Shown here piece after piece: positions 34,624 to 43,800 of a stretch of 64,000 nt of DNA (position 1 is the stretch's first letter; every line of letters begins with the position of its first letter). Under the pieces are notes generated by a model that did not search any database, had not been told where the DNA came from, and saw only the letters and a program-made list of their open reading frames with translations. A program made the translations under genes and the position numbers. This stretch comes from Polaribacter sp. NJDZ03 (lineage in GTDB: Bacteria; Bacteroidota; Bacteroidia; Flavobacteriales; Flavobacteriaceae). The DNA is taken from the NCBI RefSeq assembly GCF_019263805.1, contig NZ_CP079195.1:2467001-2531000 (forward strand), written 5' to 3'.

Positions 34624-35643
34624 ATGTTAGATAAAGTAAAAGAACTGATTGGTGATGTAAAATCATTTAATGCAAGCACAAAAGAAGAAGTTGAAACTTT
34701 TAGAATTAAATACCTAGGTAGCAAAGGCTTACTTAAGGATTTATTTGCTGAATTTAAAAATGTAGACGCAGAGTTGCGTAAAGATTTTGGACAAGCATTA
34801 AATAATTTAAAAAAATCTGCAGAAGGAAAAGTTGCCGAGTTAAGCGAGTCTTTAGACAGTACTACAAGTCATAAATCTTTTTATGGAGACTTATCTCGCC
34901 CATCAGAGCCTATTAACTTAGGTTCTCGTCATCCAATTTCATTGGTAAAAAACCAAATTATTGATGTTTTTAACAGAATTGGTTTTACGGTTTCAGAAGG
35001 TCCAGAGATAGAAGATGATTGGCATAACTTTACTGCCTTAAACTTGCCAGAATATCACCCGGCAAGAGACATGCAAGACACGTTTTTTATAGAACAAGAT
35101 CCAGATATTTTATTACGTACACACACATCTTCTGTACAAGTAAGATATATGGAAGAAAATAAACCACCGATAAGAACAATTTCTCCAGGTAGAGTTTTTA
35201 GAAATGAAGATATTTCTGCAAGAGCACATTGTATTTTTCATCAAGTAGAAGGTTTGTATATTGATACAGATGTTTCTTTTGCCGATTTAAAACAAACACT
35301 TTTATACTTTACTAAAGAGATGTTTGGTAAATCTAAAATACGTTTACGTCCTTCTTATTTTCCGTTTACAGAGCCAAGTGCAGAAGTAGATATTTATTGG
35401 GGATTAGAAACAGAAACAGATTATAAAATTACAAAAGGTACCGGTTGGTTAGAGATTATGGGATGCGGAATGGTAGACCCTAATGTATTAAAAAATGCAA
35501 ATATAGATCCAACAAAATACTCTGGTTATGCTTTTGGAATGGGAATAGAACGTATTGCCATGTTGTTATACCAAATACCAGATATTAGAATGTTTTATGA
35601 AAACGATAAACGTTTCTTAGAACAATTTAAATCTGTTTTATAA
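34624..35643 (+). CDS. pheS: Phenylalanyl-tRNA synthetase alpha subunit
   Basis: A 339-aa class II synthetase subunit. The N-terminal coiled coil (residues 1-85) binds tRNA. Motif 2 is seen in RTISPGRVFRNEDISARAHCIFHQVEGLYID and motif 3 in GYAFGMGIERIAMLLYQIPDIR; the Phe-binding region is FPFTEPSAEVDI. It charges tRNA-Phe together with PheT, which is not in this window. It is monocistronic here apart from the small acidic gene about 90 bp downstream. Confidence 0.96.
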   Translation: MLDKVKELIGDVKSFNASTKEEVETFRIKYLGSKGLLKDLFAEFKNVDAELRKDFGQALNNLKKSAEGKVAELSESLDSTTSHKSFYGDLSRPSEPINLGSRHPISLVKNQIIDVFNRIGFTVSEGPEIEDDWHNFTALNLPEYHPARDMQDTFFIEQDPDILLRTHTSSVQVRYMEENKPPIRTISPGRVFRNEDISARAHCIFHQVEGLYIDTDVSFADLKQTLLYFTKEMFGKSKIRLRPSYFPFTEPSAEVDIYWGLETETDYKITKGTGWLEIMGCGMVDPNVLKNANIDPTKYSGYAFGMGIERIAMLLYQIPDIRMFYENDKRFLEQFKSVL

Positions 35644-35729
35644 AATTTCTAACCTTTTAAGTAAGGAAAGAGTTAAGATGTTTGTATAATAGGTATTGTA
35701 AATTTTAATAATAAAAAATAATTTATATA

Positions 35730-35987
35730 ATGAAATACTTTTCACAATTTTGGGATGAAGAAAGAGATGATGAATATGCAGATTGGGGAACCTCAACTTG
35801 GTATTTTGAAACCAATGATGCAGACGAAGTTTTAAAACAAATTACTGTTTATAAAAACGAAAAAGTGACTAAATATAACGAAGATCATCTAGAAGATGAG
35901 TTTGGTGGTTTGTGTGAAGGAACTTTAACGATAGATGAATGTGACGGAGACGTTATCTCTAAAGAAGAGTTTTATAAACTTTGGTAA
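35730..35987 (+). CDS. Small acidic protein of unknown function
   Basis: An 85-aa, strongly acidic soluble protein rich in Trp and Tyr at its N-terminus (YFSQFWDEERDDEYADWGTS). There is no signal peptide or membrane helix. The alternation of hydrophobic and charged residues suggests a small alpha/beta fold. I do not recognise the family. It is followed by a strong terminator, so it may share a transcript with pheS. Confidence 0.65.
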   Translation: MKYFSQFWDEERDDEYADWGTSTWYFETNDADEVLKQITVYKNEKVTKYNEDHLEDEFGGLCEGTLTIDECDGDVISKEEFYKLW

Positions 35988-36091
35988 TTCTATAGTTACA
36001 AAAGAAACATTTTTAAAAAGCTTATTATCTAGATCTTTATCCGCTTTTAGCGGTTAATAAACACATTTTAGACTTACATATTACAAAACTT

Positions 36092-36119
36092 AAAGCCGAT
36101 ATTTCTATCGGCTTTTTTC
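36092..36119 (+). terminator. Rho-independent terminator
   Basis: A 10-bp perfect stem AAAGCCGATA / TATCGGCTTT with a TTTC loop, followed by a T tract. A weaker hairpin CCGC-TTTTA-GCGG lies about 50 bp upstream. Confidence 0.88.
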
Positions 36120-36143
36120 TTGAACAAAAAAATAACTTCGATA

Positions 36144-36178
36144 AGTTCGGTTTGTTCCGAACTAAAAATATATATTTG
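36144..36178 (+). promoter_or_regulatory. Promoter with palindromic operator for the efflux operon
   Basis: The inverted repeat AGTTCGG-N6-CCGAACT (36144-36163) surrounds a -33-like TTTG (36151-36154). The -7 element TATATTTG is at 36171-36178, 20 bp start to start. A partial half-site CCGAA follows at 36182. The position over the -33 box suggests repression, probably by the GbsR-type regulator encoded 30 bp downstream. Confidence 0.7.
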
Positions 36179-36207
36179 CACCGAATTTTACTGTACATGG
36201 ATAATTA

Positions 36208-36741
36208 ATGTTCAAAAACAGTGTTAAAGCAAAGAAAATGAAAGAAAAAATTTGCAAAGTAAAAATGGGCTTGGTAGAAAAACTAGGTGTCCATTTAGAA
36301 GACAGAGAACATTTAGCACCTGTTGCCGCTCGTATTTTATCTTACATCATCTTAACAGGTAAAAAAGGAACCACTTTTGAAGACATGGTAACCATACTTT
36401 GTGCAAGCAAAAGTACCATTTCTACACATCTAAATCATTTACAAGACTTAAATAAGATTGTGTATTTCACCAAAACAGGTGATCGAAAAAAATATTTTAT
36501 CATTAATAAAGGTATGGTCTTACAACATATAGATAATATGATAAATAAATGGGGAGAAGAAAGAGAAATACATTTAGAATTAAAGAACTATAAAGAAACT
36601 ATTAACACTAAAAAAATTGAAAATGAAAGTGAAAAATTCGATCTAAGTTTTCATGACGATTACATAAAATTTATAGACGGAGCGACAGCTTCTGTAGAAG
36701 AATTAAGATTAAAACTAGCCAATAATAAATTCGATATTTAA
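36208..36741 (+). CDS. GbsR/MarR-family transcriptional regulator
   Basis: A 177-aa winged helix-turn-helix protein. HLAPVAARILSYIILTGKKGTTFEDM followed by CASKSTISTHLNHLQDLNKI and YFTKTGDRKKYF (recognition helix and wing) is typical of the GbsR-like group in Bacteroidota. An internal ATG ten codons in is a possible alternative start. It is the first gene of the RND efflux operon, 12 bp before the adaptor, and probably represses it through the palindrome in its own promoter. The inducer is unknown. Confidence 0.85.
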   Translation: MFKNSVKAKKMKEKICKVKMGLVEKLGVHLEDREHLAPVAARILSYIILTGKKGTTFEDMVTILCASKSTISTHLNHLQDLNKIVYFTKTGDRKKYFIINKGMVLQHIDNMINKWGEEREIHLELKNYKETINTKKIENESEKFDLSFHDDYIKFIDGATASVEELRLKLANNKFDI

Positions 36742-36753
36742 ACCAAGATTAAA

Positions 36754-37887
36754 ATGAAACATTATAAATTATTACCATTACTATCACTAAGTGTATTTTT
36801 AGTAATTGCAAGTTGTACAAGCAAAGAGCAACCAAAAGCAGCTGTAGCGCAAGGTCCTGCACCTTCTTTTCCTGTAGTTACCATGCAGCCTAAAACAGTT
36901 ACAGGTTTTAAAGAATACCCAACAAGTTTAGAGGGAGTTGTAAACAGTGCTGTAAGAGCAAAAGTTTCTGGATACATACAAAAAGTAATGGTAGACGAAG
37001 GTCAGAAAGTACGTAAAGGGCAAGTATTATTTAGATTAGAAACACAGTCTTTAAGTCAAGATGCAGGTGCAGCAAAAGCACGTATTAATGTTGCACAAGT
37101 AGAAGTAAATAAATTAATACCGTTAGTAGAAAAAAACATTATTAGTTCGGTTCAATTAGAAACTGCAAAAGCAAATTTAGCACAAGCTAAAGCAAACTAT
37201 AGTAGTGTTTCTGCAAGTATTGCTTACGGAACTATTAGAAGTCAAGTAGATGGTTATGTAGGTGCTATTAATTATAGAGAAGGTGCATTGGTAAGTCCTG
37301 CAGATCCAACTCCATTAACAACCGTTAGTGATATTAGTAAAGTATATGCTTTTTTTAGTTTAAACGAAAGTGAGTATTTAGACTTTTTACAAAATGCTGA
37401 AGGCAAAAACTTAGAAGAAAAATTAGCAAATTATGCTGCAATAAATCTAGTATTAGCAAACGGAAGCACGTATGCAGAAAAAGGTAAAATAGAAACAAGC
37501 ACAGGACAAGTAAATAAAAGTACAGGTACTGTTAGTTTAAGAGCTGTTTTTAACAACCCTAACCAACTATTATCTAATGGAAATAGTGGTAAAATTCAAA
37601 TTCCAACAATTTATGAAGATGCAATTGTTATTCCACAACAAGCAACTTATGAACAACAAGGAAATATTATGTTGTTTAAAGTAGCTGAAGGTAACACCGT
37701 AGAAACTTCTATTATTAAAGTGAAAGCAATAGTAGACAATTTATATGTTGTAGCATCTGGTGTAGATTTAAAAGATAAAATTGTAACAACTGGTGTTGGT
37801 AAATTAAGAAATGGTGCCGCTATTACACCACAAGAAATCTCTTTTGATGATGCAATTAAACCTATTGAAACTTTATTTAAAAACTAG
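36754..37887 (+). CDS. RND efflux periplasmic adaptor (membrane fusion protein)
   Basis: A 377-aa lipoprotein: signal peptide ending IASC with lipid-modified C21. The order is that of AcrA/MexA: lipoyl half (VSGYIQKVMVDEGQKVRKGQVLFRL), a coiled-coil hairpin (about residues 95-150), the second lipoyl half (IRSQVDGYVGAINYREGALV) and beta-barrel and membrane-proximal domains. It links the inner-membrane pump to the outer-membrane factor, both encoded immediately downstream. Confidence 0.93.
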   Translation: MKHYKLLPLLSLSVFLVIASCTSKEQPKAAVAQGPAPSFPVVTMQPKTVTGFKEYPTSLEGVVNSAVRAKVSGYIQKVMVDEGQKVRKGQVLFRLETQSLSQDAGAAKARINVAQVEVNKLIPLVEKNIISSVQLETAKANLAQAKANYSSVSASIAYGTIRSQVDGYVGAINYREGALVSPADPTPLTTVSDISKVYAFFSLNESEYLDFLQNAEGKNLEEKLANYAAINLVLANGSTYAEKGKIETSTGQVNKSTGTVSLRAVFNNPNQLLSNGNSGKIQIPTIYEDAIVIPQQATYEQQGNIMLFKVAEGNTVETSIIKVKAIVDNLYVVASGVDLKDKIVTTGVGKLRNGAAITPQEISFDDAIKPIETLFKN

Positions 37888-37909
37888 CAAACCATAAACT
37901 TATTTAGTT

Positions 37910-40900
37910 ATGTTAAAAACATTTATTGAAAGACCCGTTCTTTCAACCGTAATTTCTATTATCATTGTTTTGCTTGGAGTTATAAGTATTACAAGCTTAC
38001 CTATAGAAGAGTACCCAGATATTGCTCCACCAACCATAAAGGTAATTGCCTCTTATGCCGGAGCCAACGCAGAAACTGTTTTAGAAAGTGTAATTGTACC
38101 TATTGAAGAACAAATTAATGGTGTAGAAGGTATGACGTACATTACTTCTACGGCATCTAATACAGGTACCGCAGAAATCACTGTTTATTTTAACCAAGAA
38201 ATAGATGCAGATATTGCTGCAGTAAACGTTCAAAACCGTGTAGCTAGAGCAACGCCTTTATTACCTGCAGAGGTTGTACAAACAGGTGTAACCACGCAAA
38301 AGCAAGAAACAAGTGCATTAATGTTTATTTCTATGTATTCTGAAAGCGACAACTACGACGCTACTTTTATTCAGAATTATTTAAAGATAAATGTAATTCC
38401 TGCTATACAGCGTATTAGTGGTGTTGGAGATGTTAGTGTATTCTCTCAACAAGATTATGCTATGAGAATTTGGTTAAAGCCAGAAAAATTAGCAGCCTAT
38501 AATTTAATCCCTTCGGATATAACAGCAGCTTTAAAAGAACAAAATTTAGAAGCAGCAGCTGGATCTTTGGGACAAAATAGTGGAGAATCATTTTCATATA
38601 CATTAACCTATAGTGGTCGTTTTAAAGAAGAAAAACAATATGGAGATATTATTATAAAAGCATTAGGTAACGGACAATTTTTGCGTTTAAATGATGTTGC
38701 TAAAATAGAATTAGATGCGCAATCTTATGCGTCTAATGCTATGAGTAAAGGACATCCTGCCGTTTTTATGGGTATTTTTCAAACTAAAGGATCTAATGCA
38801 AGAGAAATTATAGAAAACATTAAAGTAACTTTAGAAGCTGTTAAAAAAGACTTACCAGAAGGCTTAGATGTATTTGTTCCTTATGATACTAGTTTATTTT
38901 TAAACGCCTCTATAGAAAAAGTAATTCATACCTTATTAGAAGCCTTTTTATTGGTGTTCTTAGTGGTATTTATCTTCTTACAAGATTTTAGATCTACCTT
39001 AATTCCAGCGATAGCTGTACCCGTTTCTATTATTGGTACTTTCTTTTTCTTAAATGTTTTTGGGTATTCAATTAACTTATTAACGCTATTTGCATTAGTA
39101 CTTGCTATTGGTATTGTGGTAGATGATGCCATTGTGGTTGTAGAAGCCGTACATGCCAAGTTAGATGAAGGAGAAAAGAGTGCTAAAAAAGCAACCTTAA
39201 CTGCCATGAACGAAATTTCTGGAGCTATTATATCTATTACTTTAGTAATGGCAGCTGTATTTATTCCGGTAACTTTTATCTCTGGTCCAACAGGAGTTTT
39301 TTATGAGCAATTTGGAGTTACCTTAATTATTGCAATCCTTATTTCTGCAGTAAACGCCTTAACTTTAAGTCCGGCATTATGTGCTTTATTATTAAAACCA
39401 CATAAAGAAGATAAAGAATTAAAAGGTAAAAGCCCTTTAAAACGTTTTTACACACTGTTTAATCGTGGTTTTAACGCTACTGTAGAAAGATATGGAAAAT
39501 CGTTACATTTCTTATACAAAAGAAAATGGATATCTGGTTTATTATTAGTGTTAGCTATTGTAGGTATTTTTTGGGCATCAGAACAAACACCAACAGGTTT
39601 TGTACCTAATGAAGATAGAGGTATTATTTTTGCAAATATAGAGTTACCAGCAGGTTCTTCTTTAGATAGAACAAATGCAGTTTCTAAAGATTTGTACAAT
39701 AAAATAAATGGTATTGAAGGTATTGTTGCCGTCAACTTTATTAAAGGTAGAAGTTTAATTAGTGGAGCGGGTAGTAATTACGGATTTGGTATTATAAAAT
39801 TAGCAGATTGGGGTGATCGTGAAGATCCATCTACTTCTGTACAAGCAATTACAGGTAAATTATTTGGAGTTGTAGCAGGAATACCAGAAGCAAATATAAT
39901 TTTCTTCTCGCCACCAAGTATTCGTGGTTTTGGTAACTCTGCCGGTTTTGAAGTAAATTTACTAGATAAATTTGGAGGAGAATTTAAAGACTTAGACAAA
40001 GCAAATAAAGAATTTGCAATGGCTTTAATGAAACACCCAGAAGTAAAATATGCACAATCTTCTTTTAACACTAGTTATCCACAATATGAAATGGATATTA
40101 ATGTACCATTAGCAAAAGAAAAAGGAGTGCCTATTAATAGTATTTTCTCTACATTACAAGGTTATATTGGTGGAGTTTACGCATCCGATTTTTCTAAATT
40201 CGGAAAACAATTTAGAGTGTATATTCAAGCATTACCAGATGATAGAGCAACGGTAGATGATTTAAATAGCATGTATGTAAGAACAAATTCTGGTGAAATG
40301 ACACCAATTACACAATTTGTAAAACTAGAACGTGTATATGGGCCACAATCGGTAACGCGTTTCAATTTATTTAATTCTACCACCATAACAGGTGCTACAA
40401 ACGAAGGTTTTAGTACTGGAGATGCTATTAGAGTTATAGAAGAAGAAGTTGCAAAATTACCAAGTAACTATACTATTGCCTATTCTGGTTTAACAAGAGA
40501 AGAAGTAAGTGCGGGTAACCAAACTATATTTATTTTTGCTTTAAGTATTCTTTTTGTATACTTCTTATTAAGTGCACAATACGAAAGTTATTTATTACCA
40601 TTTGCAGTAGTATTATCACTTCCTTTTGGTGTATTTGGAGCCTATATAAGTACCTATTTTTTCGGATTAGAAAACAATATTTATTTCCAAATTGCTTTAA
40701 TCATGTTAATTGGTCTGCTCGCCAAGAACGCCATTTTAATTGTGGAGTTTGCGCTACAAAGACGAAAAAATGGAGAAAGTATTTCTGATGCAGCTATACA
40801 TGGAGCAAAATCTCGTTTACGTCCTATTTTAATGACCTCATTTGCCTTTATACTTGGTTTAATGCCATTAGTATTAGCAAAAGGAGTTGGATCTGAAGGA

Positions 40901-41056
40901 AACAACTCTATTGGTACAGGTGCCGTTGGAGGAATGTTGATAGGAACGATATTAGGAGTCTTTGTAATTCCAATATTATTTATATTATTTCAATGGTTAC
41001 AAGAAAAAGTTTCTAGTAAACCAGCAGTTATTTCTGAACAAAATGAAGAAGCATAA
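37910..41056 (+). CDS. RND efflux pump permease, HAE1 family (AcrB/MexB-like)
   Basis: A 1048-aa inner-membrane pump with the standard twelve helices and two large periplasmic loops. It starts with FIERPVLSTVISIIIVLLG. The proton-relay Asp pair is in GIVVDDAIVVVEAV on TM4, followed by the R/K-rich region of TM10-11 and FVIPILFILFQWL near the end. It exports hydrophobic drugs or metabolites using the proton gradient. Its stop is one base before the likely start of the outer-membrane factor. Specificity cannot be told. Confidence 0.95.
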   Translation: MLKTFIERPVLSTVISIIIVLLGVISITSLPIEEYPDIAPPTIKVIASYAGANAETVLESVIVPIEEQINGVEGMTYITSTASNTGTAEITVYFNQEIDADIAAVNVQNRVARATPLLPAEVVQTGVTTQKQETSALMFISMYSESDNYDATFIQNYLKINVIPAIQRISGVGDVSVFSQQDYAMRIWLKPEKLAAYNLIPSDITAALKEQNLEAAAGSLGQNSGESFSYTLTYSGRFKEEKQYGDIIIKALGNGQFLRLNDVAKIELDAQSYASNAMSKGHPAVFMGIFQTKGSNAREIIENIKVTLEAVKKDLPEGLDVFVPYDTSLFLNASIEKVIHTLLEAFLLVFLVVFIFLQDFRSTLIPAIAVPVSIIGTFFFLNVFGYSINLLTLFALVLAIGIVVDDAIVVVEAVHAKLDEGEKSAKKATLTAMNEISGAIISITLVMAAVFIPVTFISGPTGVFYEQFGVTLIIAILISAVNALTLSPALCALLLKPHKEDKELKGKSPLKRFYTLFNRGFNATVERYGKSLHFLYKRKWISGLLLVLAIVGIFWASEQTPTGFVPNEDRGIIFANIELPAGSSLDRTNAVSKDLYNKINGIEGIVAVNFIKGRSLISGAGSNYGFGIIKLADWGDREDPSTSVQAITGKLFGVVAGIPEANIIFFSPPSIRGFGNSAGFEVNLLDKFGGEFKDLDKANKEFAMALMKHPEVKYAQSSFNTSYPQYEMDINVPLAKEKGVPINSIFSTLQGYIGGVYASDFSKFGKQFRVYIQALPDDRATVDDLNSMYVRTNSGEMTPITQFVKLERVYGPQSVTRFNLFNSTTITGATNEGFSTGDAIRVIEEEVAKLPSNYTIAYSGLTREEVSAGNQTIFIFALSILFVYFLLSAQYESYLLPFAVVLSLPFGVFGAYISTYFFGLENNIYFQIALIMLIGLLAKNAILIVEFALQRRKNGESISDAAIHGAKSRLRPILMTSFAFILGLMPLVLAKGVGSEGNNSIGTGAVGGMLIGTILGVFVIPILFILFQWLQEKVSSKPAVISEQNEEA

Positions 41057-41057
41057 G

Positions 41058-42476
41058 ATGATATCAATTATAAAAAATAAAAACCTTCAAAAAGGAGTCG
41101 TTGTAGCTGTAATGGCTTTTACGTTACAAAGTTGTTTTGTTGCTAAAGAGTACACAAGACCTACAGTAGAAGAAACAGAAAACTTGTACAGAACAGATAA
41201 TTTGCCATCAGATAGTATATCTATGGCAGATGTATCTTGGAAAACGTTGTTTACCGATACTTATTTACAGCAATATATAGAAGAAGGATTGCAAAACAAT
41301 ATGGACATTCGAATTGCAATTCAACAAATAGTTGCAGCCGAGGCATATGTTAAACAAGGTAAAGCAGGTTATTTACCTACTTTAAGTGTTGGTACAAATC
41401 TTACACATCAAGAATTGTCTAAAAACACACAATTTGGGTCGTTTTTAACAAACACTTCTACGGATCAATGGGATATTACTGCAAACCTTTCTTGGGAAGC
41501 TGATATTTGGGGAAAAATACGTAGCAATAAACGTGCAACACAAGCTGCTTTTTTACAAAGTGTTGCCGGTCATCAAGCTGTAAAAACTCAATTAATTTCT
41601 AGCATTGCTGCTACTTATTATAATATTTTAGCTCTAGATGCACAATTAGAAGTTACCAAAACATCTATTAAAACAAGAGAAAAAGGGGTAGAAACTATTA
41701 AAGCTTTAAAAGAGGCAGGTTTAACAAACCAGATTGCAGTAGATCAAAATATTGCACAATACAACAATGCCAAAGCATTAGAAGTAGATTTAGAAGTGGC
41801 ATTATTTAGAGCAGAAAATACACTAAGTATTTTATTAGGTAAAACTCCGCAAGAAGTTAAAAGAAGTAGTTTAGAGAATCAAACTATAAATGCTGATATG
41901 AAAATAGGTGTTGCATCGCAATTATTAAGCAATAGACCAGATGTTATGGCTGCAGAATATGGTTTAATTAGTGCTTTCGAATTAACAAATGTTGCTAGAA
42001 GTAGCTTATACCCATCATTTAGATTAACCGCTGCTGGTGGATTGCAAAGTTTAGAATTAGATAAATTATTTAATGCAAACTCAATATTTGCTAACATTGT
42101 TGGTGGTTTAACACAACCTCTTTTTAATCAGCGAAAGCTAAAAACACAAAAAGAAGTTGCTATTGCACAACAAGAACAAGCGCTTTTAAGGTTTAAAAAG
42201 ACCTTATTAGTTGCCGGTAACGAAGTTTCTAATGCATTGTATTCTTTTAATTCTGAAAACAAAAAGTACGAATTCTTAAAGAATGAAGTAGAAGCTTTAC
42301 GTAAAGCAGAAACAAATTCTGAAGAATTATTAAAGAATGGTTATGCAACTTATTTAGACTTATTAACAGCAAGACAAAGTGCATTAAGCTCAGAAATTAA
42401 AGTAATTGGTAGTAGATTACAACAATTACAATCTGTTGTTAACTTATACGAAGCTTTGGGTGGAGGTTTAAAATAA
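41058..42476 (+). CDS. TolC-type outer-membrane efflux lipoprotein (OprM/NodT family)
   Basis: Starting at MISIIKNKNL gives a lipoprotein signal ending LQSC with C26. An ATG five codons upstream (41043) overlaps the permease gene and would make the n-region unusually long. Two OEP repeats follow, with RPTVEETENLYR near the start, long helical stretches, and the conserved LLSNRPDVMAAEY and GLTQPLFNQRK segments. It forms the outer-membrane channel of the tripartite pump. Confidence 0.92.
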   Translation: MISIIKNKNLQKGVVVAVMAFTLQSCFVAKEYTRPTVEETENLYRTDNLPSDSISMADVSWKTLFTDTYLQQYIEEGLQNNMDIRIAIQQIVAAEAYVKQGKAGYLPTLSVGTNLTHQELSKNTQFGSFLTNTSTDQWDITANLSWEADIWGKIRSNKRATQAAFLQSVAGHQAVKTQLISSIAATYYNILALDAQLEVTKTSIKTREKGVETIKALKEAGLTNQIAVDQNIAQYNNAKALEVDLEVALFRAENTLSILLGKTPQEVKRSSLENQTINADMKIGVASQLLSNRPDVMAAEYGLISAFELTNVARSSLYPSFRLTAAGGLQSLELDKLFNANSIFANIVGGLTQPLFNQRKLKTQKEVAIAQQEQALLRFKKTLLVAGNEVSNALYSFNSENKKYEFLKNEVEALRKAETNSEELLKNGYATYLDLLTARQSALSSEIKVIGSRLQQLQSVVNLYEALGGGLK

Positions 42477-42485
42477 TAACTTAAA

Positions 42486-43082
42486 ATGGTTAGTAAACAA
42501 GAACTTATAGAATGTTCTATTACAAACTTTATCAAGTTTGGAAGCAAGCGTTTTTCTATGAACGAGCTCGCTTCTGAACTTGGTATTTCTAAAAAAACCA
42601 TTTACAAACACTTTAAAACTAAAGACGAACTCATTTCTAAAGGGGTTCGTCTTATTATTGAAAAACACCTACATGAAGTAGATAAAATTCTGAAAACCAC
42701 AAAAGATCCTATTGAAAAAATAATCTTAATTCAGAAAAATAGTTTTCAATATTTAAACTACGTTCAACCTGCTTTTTTATACGGAATTAAAAAATATTAT
42801 CACAATGCAGATGCCGCTTTTATAGAATTTAAAGATAATTTTATAAAAAACAACTTAAAACCTTTGTTAGAAGAGGCTATAGAAAAAGAGTATATTTACA
42901 AAAAATTAAACATCAATTTGTTTTGCGATTTGTATTTTACAAAACTAACTCACTTAGTTTTTGAGCCCATAAATCTTTTTGATAAATACGGTGTTGATAC
43001 TGTTTTTGAACACCTTATAATCAATAATTTAAAAGGGGTAATTACATCAAATTACAAAGACATAAACAAATTATTTTCTTGA
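42486..43082 (+). CDS. TetR/AcrR-family transcriptional regulator
   Basis: A 198-aa protein. The N-terminal helix-turn-helix FSMNELASELGISKKTIYKHFKTKDEL is a textbook TetR DNA-binding domain; the helical C-terminal ligand domain is family-specific. It begins 10 bp after the efflux operon, on the same strand, and may be part of the same transcript. It would then add a second, feedback-type regulator to the operon that already begins with a GbsR-type one. Confidence 0.9.
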   Translation: MVSKQELIECSITNFIKFGSKRFSMNELASELGISKKTIYKHFKTKDELISKGVRLIIEKHLHEVDKILKTTKDPIEKIILIQKNSFQYLNYVQPAFLYGIKKYYHNADAAFIEFKDNFIKNNLKPLLEEAIEKEYIYKKLNINLFCDLYFTKLTHLVFEPINLFDKYGVDTVFEHLIINNLKGVITSNYKDINKLFS

Positions 43083-43091
43083 TTATTCTCT

Positions 43092-43487
43092 ATGAAAAAA
43101 GACATACATATACCAGAAGTTACAGATGTAGAAATGGCAATCGTTTATGAATTTAACGATATTTATAACACCAACGATTGGAATGTTTACATTATCAATA
43201 ATAAAAATGTAGATTTAGAAATGATGGTGGTTGTTACGCAAGGTTTTTCTGAAACTAAAATAACCTCTTTATTTCGTAAAAAATTAGACAAACTTCCAGC
43301 AAATTCTTTTGCTAAGATTGAGTTTATTCAACCTGAGTTATTCAAATTAAACAACCGTTTTCAGGTTACTTTTTTTGAAGGAAACACTTTATACGAAAAA
43401 ACCTTTATCTTTAAAGAAAACACTATTAAAGAAGGTGCTTTACGTATGATTGATGAAATTAAAAAGCGTGGTATTTTAGCTGAATAA
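43092..43487 (+). CDS. Conserved Bacteroidota protein of unknown function
   Basis: A 131-aa soluble protein. VEMAIVYEFNDIYNTNDWNVYIIN, then MVVVTQGF, IEFIQPELFKLNNRFQVTFFEGNTLYEK and a lysine-rich C-terminus look like an all-beta protein that I have seen in many flavobacteria; some homologues are mislabelled as PheS. It starts 10 bp after the TetR gene and is followed by a strong terminator, so it closes the efflux transcript. Function unknown. Confidence 0.7.
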   Translation: MKKDIHIPEVTDVEMAIVYEFNDIYNTNDWNVYIINNKNVDLEMMVVVTQGFSETKITSLFRKKLDKLPANSFAKIEFIQPELFKLNNRFQVTFFEGNTLYEKTFIFKENTIKEGALRMIDEIKKRGILAE

Positions 43488-43512
43488 AAAAATATTTAAT
43501 ATATAGTTTATC

Positions 43513-43548
43513 AACCTCTTTAAGTTTTAAAACTTAAAGAGGTTTTTT
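43513..43548 (+). terminator. Strong terminator after the efflux/TetR operon
   Basis: A 16-bp perfect palindromic stem, AACCTCTTTAAGTTTT / AAAACTTAAAGAGGTT, followed by T4. The stem is long enough to loop at the central TTTTAAAA. Confidence 0.88.
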
Positions 43549-43577
43549 ATTTTAATGCAGGATTCAAAAAGCTCCAA

Positions 43578-43721
43578 AATTGTCACTTCTACGTTATGAG
43601 AAGTCGCATTACAGTGATAATACCAAATAAACATTAAAATGACCGATTAAATTCATTTGGTATAACACAAAAATGAAAAAGCCTTATGTGATTTCTCCTA
43701 AAAAGTCTAAATGACAAACTG
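43578..43721. repeat. TIR repeat copy with internal insertion
   Basis: Begins AATTGTCACTTCTACG and ends AAATGACAAACTG. The core AGAAGTCGCATTACAGTGAT and CTTATGTGATTTCTCC are kept, but about 50 bp of extra sequence with ATACCAAAT/ATTTGGTAT inverted arms is inserted in the middle. Confidence 0.6.
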
Positions 43722-43800
43722 GGTGTGAGGTTTCTCAATTGCTATTAATAGAATTGTATAATATAAAACCTTAATTATAATTAACTTTTAACTCTTTGCT

